Positions 32,494 through 45,339 of a stretch of DNA of 64,000 bases are shown here, piece by piece. Origin of the DNA: Astropecten irregularis. Taxonomy: Eukaryota > Echinodermata > Asteroidea > Paxillosida > Astropectinidae. The position numbers and the translations under genes are program-made. The notes beneath the pieces are model-generated. The model saw only the letters and a program-made list of their open reading frames with translations. It did not search any database and was not told the origin of the DNA. Numbering within the stretch: the first letter of the stretch is position 1; the number at the start of each line of letters is the position of its first letter. Location of the stretch: contig OZ020254.1 in the NCBI GenBank assembly GCA_963971285.1, positions 16,894,932 through 16,958,931 of the forward strand, given 5' to 3'.

Positions 32494-35400
32494 ATGGTTT
32501 TCCAGAAGTACATCCAGTTGATCAACAATGCAAAGATGCCAATTCTTGGTCTTGGGACTTGGCAGGTAAATATAAATCATAGATCATAATAATAACTTAG
32601 GATTAGTTGCGATTAACATAATTAACCTTCCGTCCAACGTCATGCACAGCACGTTATGACAGACCAAAGGTTATACTTCTTGACTTTACGAAATGAGACA
32701 CTCGAAGCCTAATTTTGGGATTGGCTAAGTATACTACATGAACTTGTGTTCTGATTGAAAGGAAGGCCGGGCGGCTTGATAAATTATGAGATACATGGCG
32801 AAGCTGGAGTCTTTCTTCGGGTTCGTCATGTGGCTCAATCAATCCGTTTGTGGTTCTCAAATGGCGGTAGCGGAATAAGTTCCAAGCCATAGCCTCATGA
32901 CTGGATCCGCAAAAGGCCCATTATAAGCCTTTTCCGTGAGCTCACAGCTCTAGAAGTGCGGAGCTCATATACTGATCGAGGAGCCTTCTAGTCCTCGAAG
33001 TAGGTTACAATCAGACAATTTCACCATGTCAGTCTATGATGGCAAGCTAATGGCGAAGTTATTGTTGAATACCGGCCGAATTTACGAATACGAGCTACAG
33101 AAATAGTATGGCTTTTGCCAAGTTAAAGAGTCGCAGCACCTCTGTATACTTGCACACTGAAGTACAATATTTAAAGCTGGGCCAGATCGTGTGGTTAGGT
33201 GCTAGCCATATAGTCACAGCCGTATGCAGTTGTTGATACCGAACAGCCTGAGTATACAAGAGACTTTCTTGTTGTTCTTCATCTGAAGTCCAAGCCTGGA
33301 GAGGTGACCAATGCAGTGAAGGTTGCTCTGGATGTTGGCTATCGTCACTTAGACTGTGCCTATTTATACGGCAATGAGTCTGAAATTGGTGCAGGTTTGA
33401 AGGAAAAGATCGACGATGGTACAGTCAAAAGGGAAGACGTTTTCATCACCAGTAAGGTATGTTTTAACACACTCTTCTGCAAGTTTAAAATAGGCCAATA
33501 GATATGCAGTACTTTGCATATATTCACAATTATTTAATGTACATGTTGGATCAGACAAAGTGTGAGTGATGTTTTGTGATATCATGTATTATACCTTTAA
33601 CTTCATAGTATACTACACATGGTTTTTCCAGGCTGTTGTAAGTTTGGTATTTTGAATACCACAATACATAAAAGTTTGTTTTTGTGGTAATGCGTGCCTT
33701 ACGTATAGTTTATGATACGTCCCCCTGTGGGGAGTTTGGGACTGTGGTAATTCATGGTAAGCAGCTCTTGTCTTCTGTGGTATATGTAGAAGGTATATAA
33801 AATGAATAATGTATTTAATGAATAATATTTTGAACACACAGCTTTGGAGCACCAAACACCACCCTGATGACGTAGAGGGCGCTTGTCGTGAAACTCTGTC
33901 CATGCTGAAGTTGGATTATCTTGATCTGTATCTCATACACAATCCAATTAGTTTTAAGGTATCGACTTTAGCACTTCCTCTATATTTTCTTTATTTTTCT
34001 GTAAAGTGTCTGAGGTCATGGAACTTGATGGAAGTATACATTTTTGCAAGTAGTAGCTATTTACTTTATACATATCAGCACATTTTCCAATTTAGTCAAT
34101 TTCAGATTCGTGCCATGAATGTGTCTGCTTGCCCTTTTCTCTCATTGTTTTCAGAGGGATGAAACTAACACAGCACTTCCTAAAGATGAAAATGGTGAAT
34201 TACTGTATGGTGACACTCATTACACAGATACATGGTTGGTAAGTTTATGATGATCATGTACTGCCTAAGTATCGGTTTCATGTTGGTTACAACCAATGAA
34301 CCTGTTTTAAGGTACTATCATACTTTGGTAACATACCGAAACAGAAATCTCCACAGATGTACATATAATTTACAGGGTATAAAGATGGTAGAAACATATC
34401 ATTCAATTGTTTTCTGCCTAGAATGCTGTATTTATCCAGAAAAGAGTAAAAACCAATGACCAAACTTTTCTTTTTATCTTTAAAAGATAACAAATAACAG
34501 TGAAAAGTTTTTTAACATACCGCAGGTGTTTTTCACTGCTTTCTCAAAATGTGAGCACCGCAGGGAACTGGGAATTTCACAGATGACTGTTGCTGTATCT
34601 TTCTTGATATTTTTGCTCACGAATCTGCATTTCTCTGACAAAACCTAAAATATGATATTACTTTCAAAGTACATGTAATTAACCTCATGTTTTCTATTCA
34701 CAGGCGATGGAGAAACTGGTTGGGAAGGGATTATGCAAAGCTATTGGTGTATCCAACTTCAACCTTCAGATGATAAAGGATGTTCAAGCCATCTGTACAG
34801 TCCCTATTGCTAATAACCAGGTACGTATGAACAGGCTACTGTATAGTACTCGGGTGTAGGAACTGCCTCAGAGTTCAGCATACAGTCTTCTTAATGAAAA
34901 CACTGAATTGAGCCTAGACCCACTGATGATTTGATGTTGTGTGCTTTACAGATTGAGCTTCATCCTTACCTGGTTCAAGAGGAGCTTGTTAAGTACTGCT
35001 TAGACTCTAACATATCAGTCACTGCATATAGCCCCTTGGGCTCACCGAATCGTCCCTTGTTCATGTAAGTTCAAACCTGGTATTTGATATGTTCTGACCA
35101 AACTGAATACGAATAGTGCTGCAGTACAAAATTAATGGTTGTACATGGAGGATATCTCAATTCAGGGCTTGAGATACATACACAAATAGGTCAACCCTGA
35201 CAACAACCACTGACCAGGGGTACTAAGGCAATAAATGATCAGGGGCAGCTAGGCAATAATCAGGGACATCAAGGCAATGACAAGAATGCTCCAAGAGCAT
35301 GACCAGGGGCAGCAAGGCAATGACCAGGAGCACCAAGGCAATGACCAGGGGCACCAAGGCAATGGCCAGCGCGCGGCACCATGCAAGGTAATGAGCACCA

Positions 35401-37248
35401 AGGCAATGACCAGGGGCACCAAAGCAATGACCAGGGACAGCTCTAGGCAATGACCAGGGACACCATGATGACAATAACACCAGGCACTGGCAAACTTTAT
35501 AGGGCCAGCAAGACAATGGCAAGGGGTGCTATTAAAGCCAATGTTAGAAGCACCAAGGCAGTGACTAGGGGCAAAGAGGCAATGACAAAAGGCACAAGGG
35601 CATCAATGCATTAACCAATGGGCACTTACAGACTTCGGCAATATGCACCGTCACCCCTGTGCAGCTTCAAGTCTTTGCTTTTAAATTTAAAGGAATTCAT
35701 TTGAAACATTGTGTGTTATTTTCCAGGGTAAGGGACACTGACCCCAATCTGATGACTGACCCAGAGATCGTTAGGATCGCTGAGTCAAAGGGAAAGACCC
35801 CAGCCCAAGTGTTGATCAGATTTAATCTTGAACGAGGCATCATCTGCATCCCAAAGAGTGTCACAGATTCCAGGATCAGAGCTAACTTTGACGTAAGTTT
35901 TCTAATTTTATATCATATTGTGCTTATGGAAATGTGCAAAGCCAAAATTAAGATGGTATTGTAGTGTATTTATAGCCTGGGAAAACAGACTAACAGACAT
36001 GTCACCTGCGTAGGATTGCTGTTCAAGATGGATGATTTATTTATTCACTCCCAAAGACAGACCTATCATTATCAGTCAATCCAAAACCATTTATAATCCA
36101 TTATATTAATGAATACAGAGTACTTGTTTACATCAATTTATAACCTGAAAAACCAAAATAAAAGCCTCCATCCCATTTCCAAGTTACAGTCAAAGGTTTA
36201 GCTGAAAACTTACCAACCGATCCCCTCCAAGGATTTAGCTATAATTTCTACCAAGCTTGGGCATCACTAACGAAGAAATCTCTCATCATTCCTCATGGAG
36301 ACATGTTACATTCATAAACTAATTCCGGCAAGAGCTCACAAAGTAGGCCCAGGCCCAGCCACTCACTAGGCTACCATATTAATCCGCCTTCCTCCCAGAA
36401 CTTAAAACACAATAAAATACGGGTTACAAAAGAAACCTGATTTTGTTACATCACAATACTGCAATTAATATTTACTTAGACCTTAATAAACCCCCTTTTA
36501 TATCAAGAATGGTGTTTATAATCCAAAAAGTTGCACCCCATAACAATCTCTAATCACATATAACTACGCGTCACAACTAAAGTGACAGAGCGCCCTCTAT
36601 AGACCAACAAAATCATTCAACAATAAAGCAAAGTTTCCGTTCACCACAGTATAATAATTATTAAAAATTTGAATCCCCTTTTCCCCGTTGAAAATGAGTC
36701 ACTTATATACTGTTGTCCATTGACTTCTTTGCGTTTCTTTCAGGTGTTTGATTTTGAGATGAGCCCAAAAGACATGAAAGATTTGATGGCTTTAAACAGA
36801 AACTTTCGAGCATGTGATTTTAGTTGGTGAGTCTTATTAGCTGCTATAGATTTCCTATACTAATTATAGGATCTTGATCTATTTTTGGTAGCATACCAAA
36901 ACAGAAATCTTCACAGATTTACCTATAGCTTTACAGTGTAGAAAAATGGTAATGGTAGAAACATGAGTGATTTTGTTTTGTCTTAAATGCTGTACTTATT
37001 CTGAAAAGAGTAAAACCAATTGACACAAAAACATATCAGGGAGATCAAAACTCCAGTGAATACATTTGAAAATACCTTGAGTGTTTTTCACTGTTTTTTG
37101 GTCAATATTATAAAGCTGTTTATGGGCCTAATTGCAATTGACTTGTGATTTTACAGGTGTACAAACTCATTCCGAATACCTTCTTTGTTTTCTATACAGG
37201 GTCAAAGATGACCATCCCAACCATCCATTCCCTCCGACTACTTCGTAA
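32494..37248 (+). CDS. Aldo-keto reductase family 1-like gene, copy 3 (AKR-3)
   Basis: Nine coding exons: 32494-32565, 33289-33456, 33842-33958, 34155-34238, 34704-34820, 34952-35064, 35727-35892, 36744-36826, 37200-37248; 322 residues. Asp46, Tyr51, Lys80, His113, Trp23, Tyr212 and IPKS are all present. As in AKR-2, His113 is followed by Asn-Pro. Exon 6 is 6 bp longer than in the other copies (Asn-Arg-Pro-Leu-Phe before the donor), which lengthens the C-terminal side of the substrate pocket by two residues. Intron 7 holds a copy-specific insertion (about 35965-36690) and intron 4 a T1 element. The upstream region is split by inserted DNA. Predicted cytosolic NADPH-dependent reductase; substrate unknown. 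Confidence 0.92.
34311..34664. mobile_element. T1-family miniature transposon in AKR-3 intron 4
   Basis: Starts after TTAA (34307-34310) with GGTACTATCATACTTTGG and ends near TATGATATTACTTTC. The right target copy is degraded. It carries the CATACCGAAACAGAAATCTC and GCTCACGAATCTGCATTTCT interior blocks of the family. Confidence 0.65.
35205..35640. repeat. 21-bp minisatellite, AKR-3 intron 6
   Basis: Degenerate CAATGACCAGGGGCACCAAG-type units in the same position as in the other copies. The array ends before the conserved GTGCAGCTTCAAGTCTTTGC block that precedes exon 7. Confidence 0.85.
35965..36690. other. Copy-specific insertion in AKR-3 intron 7
   Basis: About 725 bp between sequences that are adjacent in AKR-5 (GTGCAATGCCAAAGTTAAGATGG on the left, CCCTTTTCCC near the right). 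It has no coding potential that I recognise and no clear terminal repeats. It is AT-rich and could be a retroelement piece. Confidence 0.5.
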
Positions 37249-37594
37249 ATCAAGATCACCATAGAAACAGCTGGTATCCTGCATGCTGGTACCCTCCACA
37301 GGACATGGAAGTTACCATGTAGGATTCTCTGTGAATTTCTTCTTTTTTTGCAGACTGGTTAACTCATATGACTGGTCAAAACTATTTCAGTGATATTTTC
37401 TCCTTTTTGACTTTTATTTTTTAATCAGTTAAAAAAGTTTTAATCAGTGGACAAAAAATTTAGAAATCAGTTATCTGTTATTGTCAAATCAGTCTTAGGA
37501 ACAACCTGATACCAATTTTATTGCAGTTTATGTACTAACGTTTTAGGATCAGACAATCCTATTGTAATATAGGAAGATATGAATATGATATAGC

Positions 37595-37600
37595 AATAAA
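37595..37600 (+). terminator. AKR-3 polyadenylation signal
   Basis: AATAAA within the block ATAGCAATAAAGATAATAAG shared with the neighbouring copies, about 350 bp past the stop codon. Confidence 0.6.
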
Positions 37601-37667
37601 GATAATAAGACACATCGATCATTACCAAGATATGGTACACAGTACATTTTGTGTAAAGAACCTTTAA

Positions 37668-37996
37668 AGGTAGTATCATACTTTGGTATAGCATACCGAA
37701 ATAGAACTTACAGGCTATGGTGATAGTATAAACCGCGTTACAATTTTCTGGCTGAAATGCTGTATTTATCCAGAAAAGAGTAAAACCAGTGACCCAAATT
37801 ATTTTTGATCTGTTAAAGATCAAAATAAAAGAGAAAAGACTTACGAAATACCGTGGCCGTTTTTCACTGTTTTCTCAAAAAGTGGGCACCGAATATCGGA
37901 CTGAACTTTTCACAGATGACTGTTACTGTATCTTCCTTGATATTTTTGCCCATGAATCTGCATTTCTTGGACAAAAACCAAAGGATGATACTACCT
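37668..37996. mobile_element. T1-family miniature transposon downstream of AKR-3
   Basis: 329 bp between TTAA duplications (37664-37667, 37997-38000) with ends AGGTAGTATCATACTTTGG and GATGATACTACCT. The element at 44513-44849 after AKR-4 is at the same position in the duplication unit, so it was copied together with the gene. Confidence 0.8.
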
Positions 37997-38720
37997 TTAA
38001 AGACGTTGTGTTATTTGTTTGATTGACGAATTAAAGACTATAACGTCTCATCCGGGAATAGGAACTTTAACAACGGCAGGCAATATGAACTTTGATATAT
38101 AAAACAAGATGCTGGACAAGAACAAGATCACTGTGCTGATTTGTATTTTATTCTCAGGCTGCTGTTATCATAGGATCATTGTGGTCACAGTCACATACTG
38201 GTACTGTATGGTTGAAAGTGTTCAATGAGTGTGTCTTAATACTGAGGATCTGACTTATCTGACGACTATAGTTACCGTGCACCAATAGTTTTCGCCCAAT
38301 CGATTGGATCAAGCCAATTACATTGCTCTTTACCATTAAGAGTTTTGCATAAAATTGAGTTAGCGAGAAAAAGCCCATGCAGTCTTGTTATTTTATGGCT
38401 CTATACTGACTAAGCCTGTCTAATTAATTTGCTAATTAATGACCAGATATAATTCCATATGGCATTGTGATGTCGAAGATCTACATATTGCATGCAGCAA
38501 CTCGCTTGAAATCTACTACTGTATTATTTTATTACATTTCAGGAAATTGTCGAATTTGCATTGAAATTTATACTTTCATCATTATACCGGAATCATAAAT
38601 CAAATTGGATATGCAATATGCATATATAGCTAAGGCTAAGCCATAATTAAGCTCTTGAATGGTACGAAAACAGCCGTTGGGTCATTGAAAAGGGTACAAT
38701 AACGTTGTGCATTGATCGAC

Positions 38721-38731
38721 GTGACCCCGCG
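38721..38731 (+). promoter_or_regulatory. Candidate antioxidant response element upstream of AKR-4
   Basis: GTGACCCCGCG about 435 bp before the AKR-4 start codon, followed by GTCCGTCAGGCACATGAC exactly as before AKR-2. Confidence 0.35.
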
Positions 38732-39164
38732 GTCCGTCAGGCACATGACTTCACTTGTACATGCGCGCGCTTGACCGCACCGGTACGGTGCACGTGGTCG
38801 GAGTGAGTGTGGCTGTAATCTGCTTCATTATCATTGGTTTTGGTGCTCAGAATCTGGGAAGGACGCAACCTATAGCTAATTTTTTGTAGTGGTTTTCTGT
38901 AAACATGTAGATAAAGAGCAAAAAACCCGAGTCATCATATTGTGCGAGTTGCCGCGGTCATTTCATGGGGTCATGGTCAGACCATGGAGGCTAAAGGATT
39001 CATGGTCAGGCGGTGGGCGTATTTATTTCCATTGCTAGATTCTACGTATATAGGGCCTATAGACTCATCGTTCTGATAAACCCAGTCAGATTATTTCAAA
39101 TCACATCCTACTTGAGCCTAGAGGCGACAGGTTGAGTTTTAATACTAACTATTAGGGACCAACC

Positions 39165-42100
39165 ATGGTTTTCCAGAAGTACATCCAGTTGATCAACAAA
39201 GCAAAGATGCCAATTCTTGGTCTTGGGACTTTTCAGGTAAATATAAATCATCATAACAATAACATATAGGATTAGTTGCGATGAACATAACCCTTGGTCT
39301 GTCCATGCGTATATATACAGCACGTTAAAACAGTCCAAAGGTTACGACTACCGTTTTGGCTTTTGTTTTGGGGGTCTTTACGAAGTGAGCCACTCAAAGT
39401 TTGGGATTTATTTTGCCAAATACTGCCATGATGTTGTGTCCTGATTGAAATGAAGGGCTTGATATGAGATACATGGTGAAGCTGGAGCCTTTCTTTAGGT
39501 TCGCCATGTGGCCCAGTCCATTTTGTTTGACCATGTGGTCCTCATATGGTGGTAGGGAAATAAGTCCCAAGCCTATAGCCTCCAACATGCTATGGTTTCG
39601 TATCATGTTGTTCCGTGACCTCCGAAAGCTCTAGAAGTGCAAAGCTCACTCAGAGGAGCCTCCTAGTCTTCTCGAAGTAGGTTTAATACAATCAGACAAT
39701 TTCACGAAATATTTGAGGCTTTGCATGGTGACAATGCGGAAACACCATGTAAGAATCGTTCGTACTTTCGCACTTCTATATCGTTCGCACTTCTCGCAAT
39801 TAAGGTCTCAACGTTTTGACTAGTCTGCTCTAGTCCTCATCAGGAGATAATTGCGAGAAGTGCAAACGAAATAGAAGTGCGAAAGTATGAATGATTCTTT
39901 CATGGTGTTTCCGCAAACCGATCAACAAAACAATTTCACCTTGACAGTCCAAGGTAAGTTTATGATCATCACAAGTTATTGTTGGATCCCTGTCAAATTT
40001 ATGAACAACTGCTGCAGAAATAGTATGGCTTTTGCCCAGCTAGAGGCGCAGCAAGCTCTGTGCAAAGCTGGGCCCGAGCATGCAGTTAGATACTAGCCAT
40101 AGTCACATCCGTATACAGTTGTTGATACTGAACTGAAACTGAGTATACAAGATACGTTCTTGTTGTCCTTCATCTGAAGTCCAAGCCTGGAGAGGTGACC
40201 AATGCAGTGAAGGTTGCTCTGGATGTTGGCTATCGTCACTTAGACTGTGCCTTTGTCTACGCCAATGAGTCTGAAGTTGGTGCAGGCTTGAAGGAAAAGA
40301 TCGACGATGGTACAGTCAAAAGGGAAGACGTTTTCATCACCAGTAAGGTATGTATTATAATTACAAATGGGGTATTAGGGAGACACGTAGTATCTAAAAG
40401 TGGACATTAGGGAGACATCGGGACTTAGGGAGACTTTTCGGTGTCTCCCTAAGGTACCAGCTACCTCTTAAATAGCCTACATATTTTTAATGTCCATATT
40501 TTAATAGAAGACAGAGAATGCTCTCAATATGAACATTATGTTAATTTCAAGTTAATTGGTTTGGAGGATGTTTAGAAATAGGTATAAGTAAAGTTTGTGC
40601 GCGACCCTTTGGGAAAGTCTCCCTAAGGTCCCATCCTCGATTATTATTATGTGTGTATGTACAGTATGTATTAATTATTTTGCACTCCGTTGTATTATGC
40701 AGTTCTTTTTAGTGTGGTAGTAGATTGAACGAAACAGATGGATTTGTAACTGGTCCCAAGATTGGAACCAACATGGCAGAATATGCTGATCAGATATACA
40801 GAGAACAAACAAACAAACAAACAAACAAACAAACAAACACCCCAAGGCACCCCAACAGAAACTGCAGGGAGTGAAACAAGGCATATCACATTACGTGCCT
40901 CATATAATAATGATTACCTTTTGTTTTTAGTCACCTAAACCTAAACCACCTTCATACCACAATATTTACCACACATGTTGTTTCCTCTTGTATAAACGGT
41001 GGTATCCTGAATACCACAATACACCAAAGTGTGGTTTTCGCGGTAATGCGTGGTTACGTCTATACTTTATGATACTTCCCCCTGTGAAGACTGTGGGAAA
41101 AGGTAAATTGTGTCTTATGTGTTATATAGGTACAGAGGGTTTAGGCTATACGGTTAATCTTCATTATGCTTTTAATGTGTTTAAAGGTAATATCAACTTT
41201 GGTTTTTGTCAAAGAAATACAGATTCATGGGCACAATATCAAGGAAGATACAGTAACAGCCATCTGTTAAATTTTCAGTCCCGGTATCCCATACGTTGTC
41301 CACGTTTTGAGAAAACAGTGAGAAACGGCCGCAATATTTTAACAATCTTGTCACCTTTATTTTTGATCTTACAAGATTGTTTTTGGTCATTGGTTTTACT
41401 CTTTTCTTGATAAATACAGCATTTCAGACAAAAAGATTTTAACGATACGTTTCGATCACCACCATTATCTTAAATGACTTTTTATTTTGAACAACACAGC
41501 TTTGGGCCACCAAAATGCACCCTGATGACGTAGAGGGCGCTTGTCGTGAGACTCTATCCATGCTGAAAGTGGATTATCTTGATCTGTATCTCATGCACAT
41601 GCCATTTAGTTTGAAGGTATCAGCAATCAGTATTTTTGTATATTTTCCAGTTTTTCATCTTATTGTCAGAGGTCGTACTAGACATTATGCCATACATTGT
41701 ATAAGATCTATAATAGCTAAAAAAAATTACGTACATCAGCGCATGATATTTTTCCATTAAGTCCATGAAGTCCATATCTTCAGGTTCATGCTAAGAATGT
41801 GTTTCCATGGTCTTTTCTTGTTTTTTTTCAGAGGGATGAAAATAACTTATTTCCTGACGATGGAAATGGTAAATCACTGTGTGGTGACACTCATTACAAA
41901 GATACATGGCTGGTAAGTTTATGATGATCATGCATTGTGCTAGCAGCTATGAGAATTAGTAGCCTATCAGTTTCATGTTACAAACTTACTAATGAATCTG
42001 TTTTCATGTTTTCTATTCACAGGCTATGGAGCAACTGGTTGGGAAGGGATTATGCAAAGCTATTGGTGTGTCCAACTTCAACCTTCAGATGATTAAGGAT

Positions 42101-44104
42101 GTTCAAGCCATCTGTACAGTCCCTATTGCTAATAACCAGGTACGTAACAGACCAGCCTTCAGTAATGACTTGTATACTCAAGTCTAGGAACTTCAGCAAA
42201 AAGTCTTCTGAATGAAAACAGTGATTTGAACGTAGACCCACTGATGATTTGATGTTGTGTGCTTACAGATTGAGCTTCATCCTTACCTGGTTCAAGAGGA
42301 GCTTGTTAAGTACTGCTTCGACTCTAACATATCAGTCACTGCACATAGCCCCTTGGGCGCACCGAATCATCCTATGTAAGTTCAAACCTGGAGTCTGGAG
42401 CCCCATTCAGCGTGTTCTTTTTTCCCTATAAAAGCTTTACCTTTGCTAGGTGTTTTGTGATATTTGGTAGGGTTTTGATGAAACTGAACATGCATTGAAT
42501 TTGCTGCAGTACAAAATAATGGTTGTACATGGAGGATATCTCAATTCAGGGCATGAGATACACACACACACATTTTAGGGTCACCCTTAGAGATTAATGA
42601 TCACTGACCAGGGGTACTAAGACAATATACATGACCATGGGCAGCTAGGCAAAGATCGGGGGAACCGAGGCAATAACCAACAGGGACACCAAAGCAATGG
42701 CCAAGGGCACCAAGGTTATGACCAGGGACAGCTAGGTAATGACCAGGGGCAGCTAGGCAATGACCAGGGCACTGAGGCAATGACCAGTAGGGACACTAAG
42801 GCAGTAAGGCTATGGCCAGGGGCACCAAGGCAATGACCATGAGGAGCACCAATGACCATGCAGGAACACCAAGGCAATGACCAGGGACACCAATGACCAG
42901 GGGCACCAATGACCATGCAGGAGCACCAAGGCAATGACCAGGGGCAACAATGCAATGACATTAAGCACTGACAAAGACTATAGGGCCAGCAAGACAATAG
43001 TAGGTGGTGCTAAGTCAATGTTAGAAGCACCAAGGCAGTGACTAGGGGCAAAGAGGCAATGACCAAAGGCACAAGGGCATCAATATGCACCGTCACCCCT
43101 GTGCAGCTTCAAGTCTTTGCTTTTAAATGTAAAGGAATTCATTTGAAACATTGTGTGTTATCTTCCAGGGCAAAGGACACTCACCCCAATATGATGTCTG
43201 ACCCAGAGATCGTTAGGATCGCTGAGTCAAAGGGAAAGACCCCAGCCCAAGTGTTGATCAGATTTCCTCTTGAACGAGGCATCATCTGCATCCCAAAGAG
43301 TGTCACAGATTCCAGGATCAGAGCTAACTTTGACGTAAGTTTTCTAATTTCAGGAAATGTGTCTAAATTAAGATGGTATACCAAATTCAATCTCATTTTC
43401 CTTGTTCCTAATAATCTTCCATTGTATCATTTTGAAAATGAGTCACTATAGAAAGATACTGTAACTGCCCATTGTCTTATGACATCTTTGATGATTCTTT
43501 TATCAGGTGTTTGATTTTGAGTTGAGCCCAAAAGACATGAAAGACCTGATGGCCTTGAACGGAAACTTTCGAGCATGTAGTCTACGTTGGTGAGTCAAGT
43601 TTAATAGCTGCTATAGACTTTCTCCTGTTAATATGGGATCATGATCAGGGATGCATTGAAGGGAAATTTCAGGAGAGCCACCAACAAATCTGGAAAATTC
43701 CGGGCAACTCTTTGAGTATTAGAGTTACTATCATACATTTTTGGTAGCATACCAAAACAGAAATCTTCACAGATTTACCTATAGCTTTACAGTGTAGAAA
43801 AATGGTAATGGTAGAATCATGAGTGATTTTGTTTTGTCTGAAATGTTGTACTTATTCTGAAAAGAGTAAAACCAATTGACACAAAAACATATCAGGGAGA
43901 TCAAAACTCCAGTGAATACATTTGAAAATACCGTGAGTGTTTTTCACTGTTTTTTGGTCAATATTATAAAGCTATTTATGGGCCTAATTGCAATTGACTT
44001 GTGATTTTACAGGTGTACAAACTCATTCCGAATACCTTCTTTGTTTTCTATACAGGATCAAAGATGACCATCCCAACCATCCATTCCCTCCGACTACTTC
44101 GTAA
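39165..44104 (+). CDS. Aldo-keto reductase family 1-like gene, copy 4 (AKR-4), divergent active site
   Basis: Nine coding exons: 39165-39236, 40180-40347, 41500-41616, 41832-41912, 42023-42139, 42269-42375, 43169-43334, 43507-43589, 44056-44104; 319 residues. The tetrad Asp46, Tyr51, Lys80, His113 is kept, but two usually invariant positions differ. The Gly-Thr-Trp of the first exon is Gly-Thr-Phe (Phe23, AKR1B1 Trp20). The nicotinamide-stacking Tyr of Ala-Tyr-Ser-Pro-Leu-Gly is His211 (AKR1B1 Tyr209). Exon 4 is one codon shorter and strongly changed (Asn-Asn-Leu-Phe-Pro-Asp-Asp; Ser-Leu-Cys-Gly-Asp). Other odd changes are Pro for Ala/Asn after Ile-Arg-Phe in exon 7 and Gly for Arg in exon 8. 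It is open throughout, so either specialised or in early decay. Confidence 0.9.
39736..39914. mobile_element. Inverted-repeat element in AKR-4 intron 1
   Basis: 179-bp hairpin: GCGGAAACACCATGTAAGAA on the left pairs with the right end TTCATGGTGTTTCCGC, and the inner arms carry CGCACTTCTATATCGTTCGC and its partner. The central loop reads GTCTCAACGTTTTGACTAGT. It is not seen in intron 1 of AKR-3 or AKR-5. Confidence 0.75.
40370..40640. mobile_element. Possible inverted-repeat insertion in AKR-4 intron 2
   Basis: TTAGGGAGAC occurs three times near the left side (40374-40432), and its inverse GTCTCCCTAA occurs at about 40443 and 40618. This resembles a foldback element with repeated arms. Borders are not well defined. 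Confidence 0.4.
40803..40839. repeat. (CAAA)n microsatellite in AKR-4 intron 2
   Basis: About nine units. The same intron has about five units in AKR-1 (16731-16750) and about seven in AKR-5 (47812-47838), so the microsatellite predates the duplications and has changed length in each copy. Confidence 0.85.
41185..41472. mobile_element. Partial T1-family element in AKR-4 intron 2
   Basis: Begins after TTAA (41181-41184) with AGGTAATATCAACTTTGG, carries the interior blocks in the orientation of the 7741 copy and breaks off just before exon 3 at about 41472. It is truncated on the right. Confidence 0.6.
42600..43080. repeat. 21-bp minisatellite, AKR-4 intron 6
   Basis: Degenerate CAATGACCAGGGGCACCAAG-type units with higher-order variants (CAATGACCATGCAGGAGCAC repeated at about 42848-42930). 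Confidence 0.85.
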
Positions 44105-44439
44105 ATCAAGATCACCATAGAAACAGCTGTATCCTGCATGCTGGTACCCTCCACAGGACATGGAAGTTACCATGTAGGATTCTCTGTGAATTTCTTCTTC
44201 TTTTTTGCAGACTGGTTAACTCATATGACTGGTCAAAACTATTTCAGTAATATTTTCTCCTTTTTGACTTTTAATTTTTAATCAGTTAAAAAAGTTTTAA
44301 TCAGTGGACAAAAAATTTAGAAATCAGTTATCAGTTATCAGAAATCAACCTGATACCAATTTTATTGCAGTTTATGTACTAACGTTTTAGGATCAGACTA
44401 ATCCTATTGTAATATAGGAAGATATGAATATGATATAGC

Positions 44440-44445
44440 AATAAA
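44440..44445 (+). terminator. AKR-4 polyadenylation signal
   Basis: AATAAA in the conserved ATAGCAATAAAGATAATAAG block, about 340 bp after the stop codon. Confidence 0.6.
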
Positions 44446-44512
44446 GATAATAAGACACATCGATCATTACCAAGATATGGTACACAGTACATTTTGTGTA
44501 AAGAACCTTTAA

Positions 44513-44849
44513 AGGTAGTATCATACTTTGGTATAGCATACCGAAACAGAACTTACAGGGTATGGTGATAGTAGAAACCGCGTTACAGTTTTTCTGGCTG
44601 AATTGCTGCATTTATCAAGAAAAGAGTAAAACCAGTGACCAAAATCATTTTTGATCTGTTAAAGATCAAAATAAAAGAGAAAAGACCTAAGAAATACCGT
44701 GGTCGTTTTTCAGAAATTTCACAAAAAGTGTGCACCGTATCGCGAATATCGGACTGAACTTTTCACAGATGACTGTTACTGTATCTTCCTTGATGTTTTT
44801 GTCCATGAATCTGCATTTCTTGGACAAAAACCAAAGGATGATACTACCT
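44513..44849. mobile_element. T1-family miniature transposon downstream of AKR-4
   Basis: 337 bp between TTAA (44509-44512) and TTAA (44850-44853), with AGGTAGTATCATACTTTGG and GATGATACTACCT ends. It is the same insertion as the one after AKR-3, inherited through tandem duplication. Confidence 0.8.
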
Positions 44850-45169
44850 TTAAAGACGTTGTGTTATTTGTTTGATTGACGAATTAAAGACTATAACTAT
44901 TCATCCGGGAATAGGAACTTTAACAACGGCAGGCAATATGAACTTTGATATATAAAACAAGATGCTGGACAAGAACAAGATCACTGTGCTGATTTGTATT
45001 TTATTCTCAGGCTGCTGTTATCATAGGATCATTGTGGTCACAGTCACATACTGGTACTGTATGGTTGAAAGTGTTCAATGGGTGTGTCTCAATACTGAGG
45101 ATCTGACTTATCTGACTACTATAGTTACCGTGCACCAATAGTTTTCGCCCATTGATTGGATCAAGCCAA

Positions 45170-45339
45170 TAGCGCTCCGCACTAATGACGTCACACGAGT
45201 CCCCGGATGTCAGACAAACATTGACTCACACATGTAGTATACACCATGCATGGACGCGCACATACCACACGTTTGCATGGTTGCAATATAATTTGTCTGA
45301 GATCCGGTGTGATATTTTTAGCGCAAGTGCGGAGTGCTA
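45170..45339. mobile_element. MITE upstream of AKR-5
   Basis: 170 bp with termini TAGCGCTCCGCACT and the inverse (AGTGCGGAGTGCTA). It interrupts a sequence that is continuous after AKR-1 and AKR-3 (AAGCCAATTACATTGCTC). It is specific to this interval. Confidence 0.75.

Larger units (their letters stand above)
37249..39164. other. AKR-3 3' flank and AKR-4 upstream region
   Basis: Holds the 3' UTR, a poly(A) signal at 37595-37600, a complete T1 element (37668-37996), the shared intergenic block and the AKR-4 promoter region. That region has the GTGACCCCGCG site at 38721 and the conserved GGGCGTATTTATTTCCATTG block at about 39016. Confidence 0.65.
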
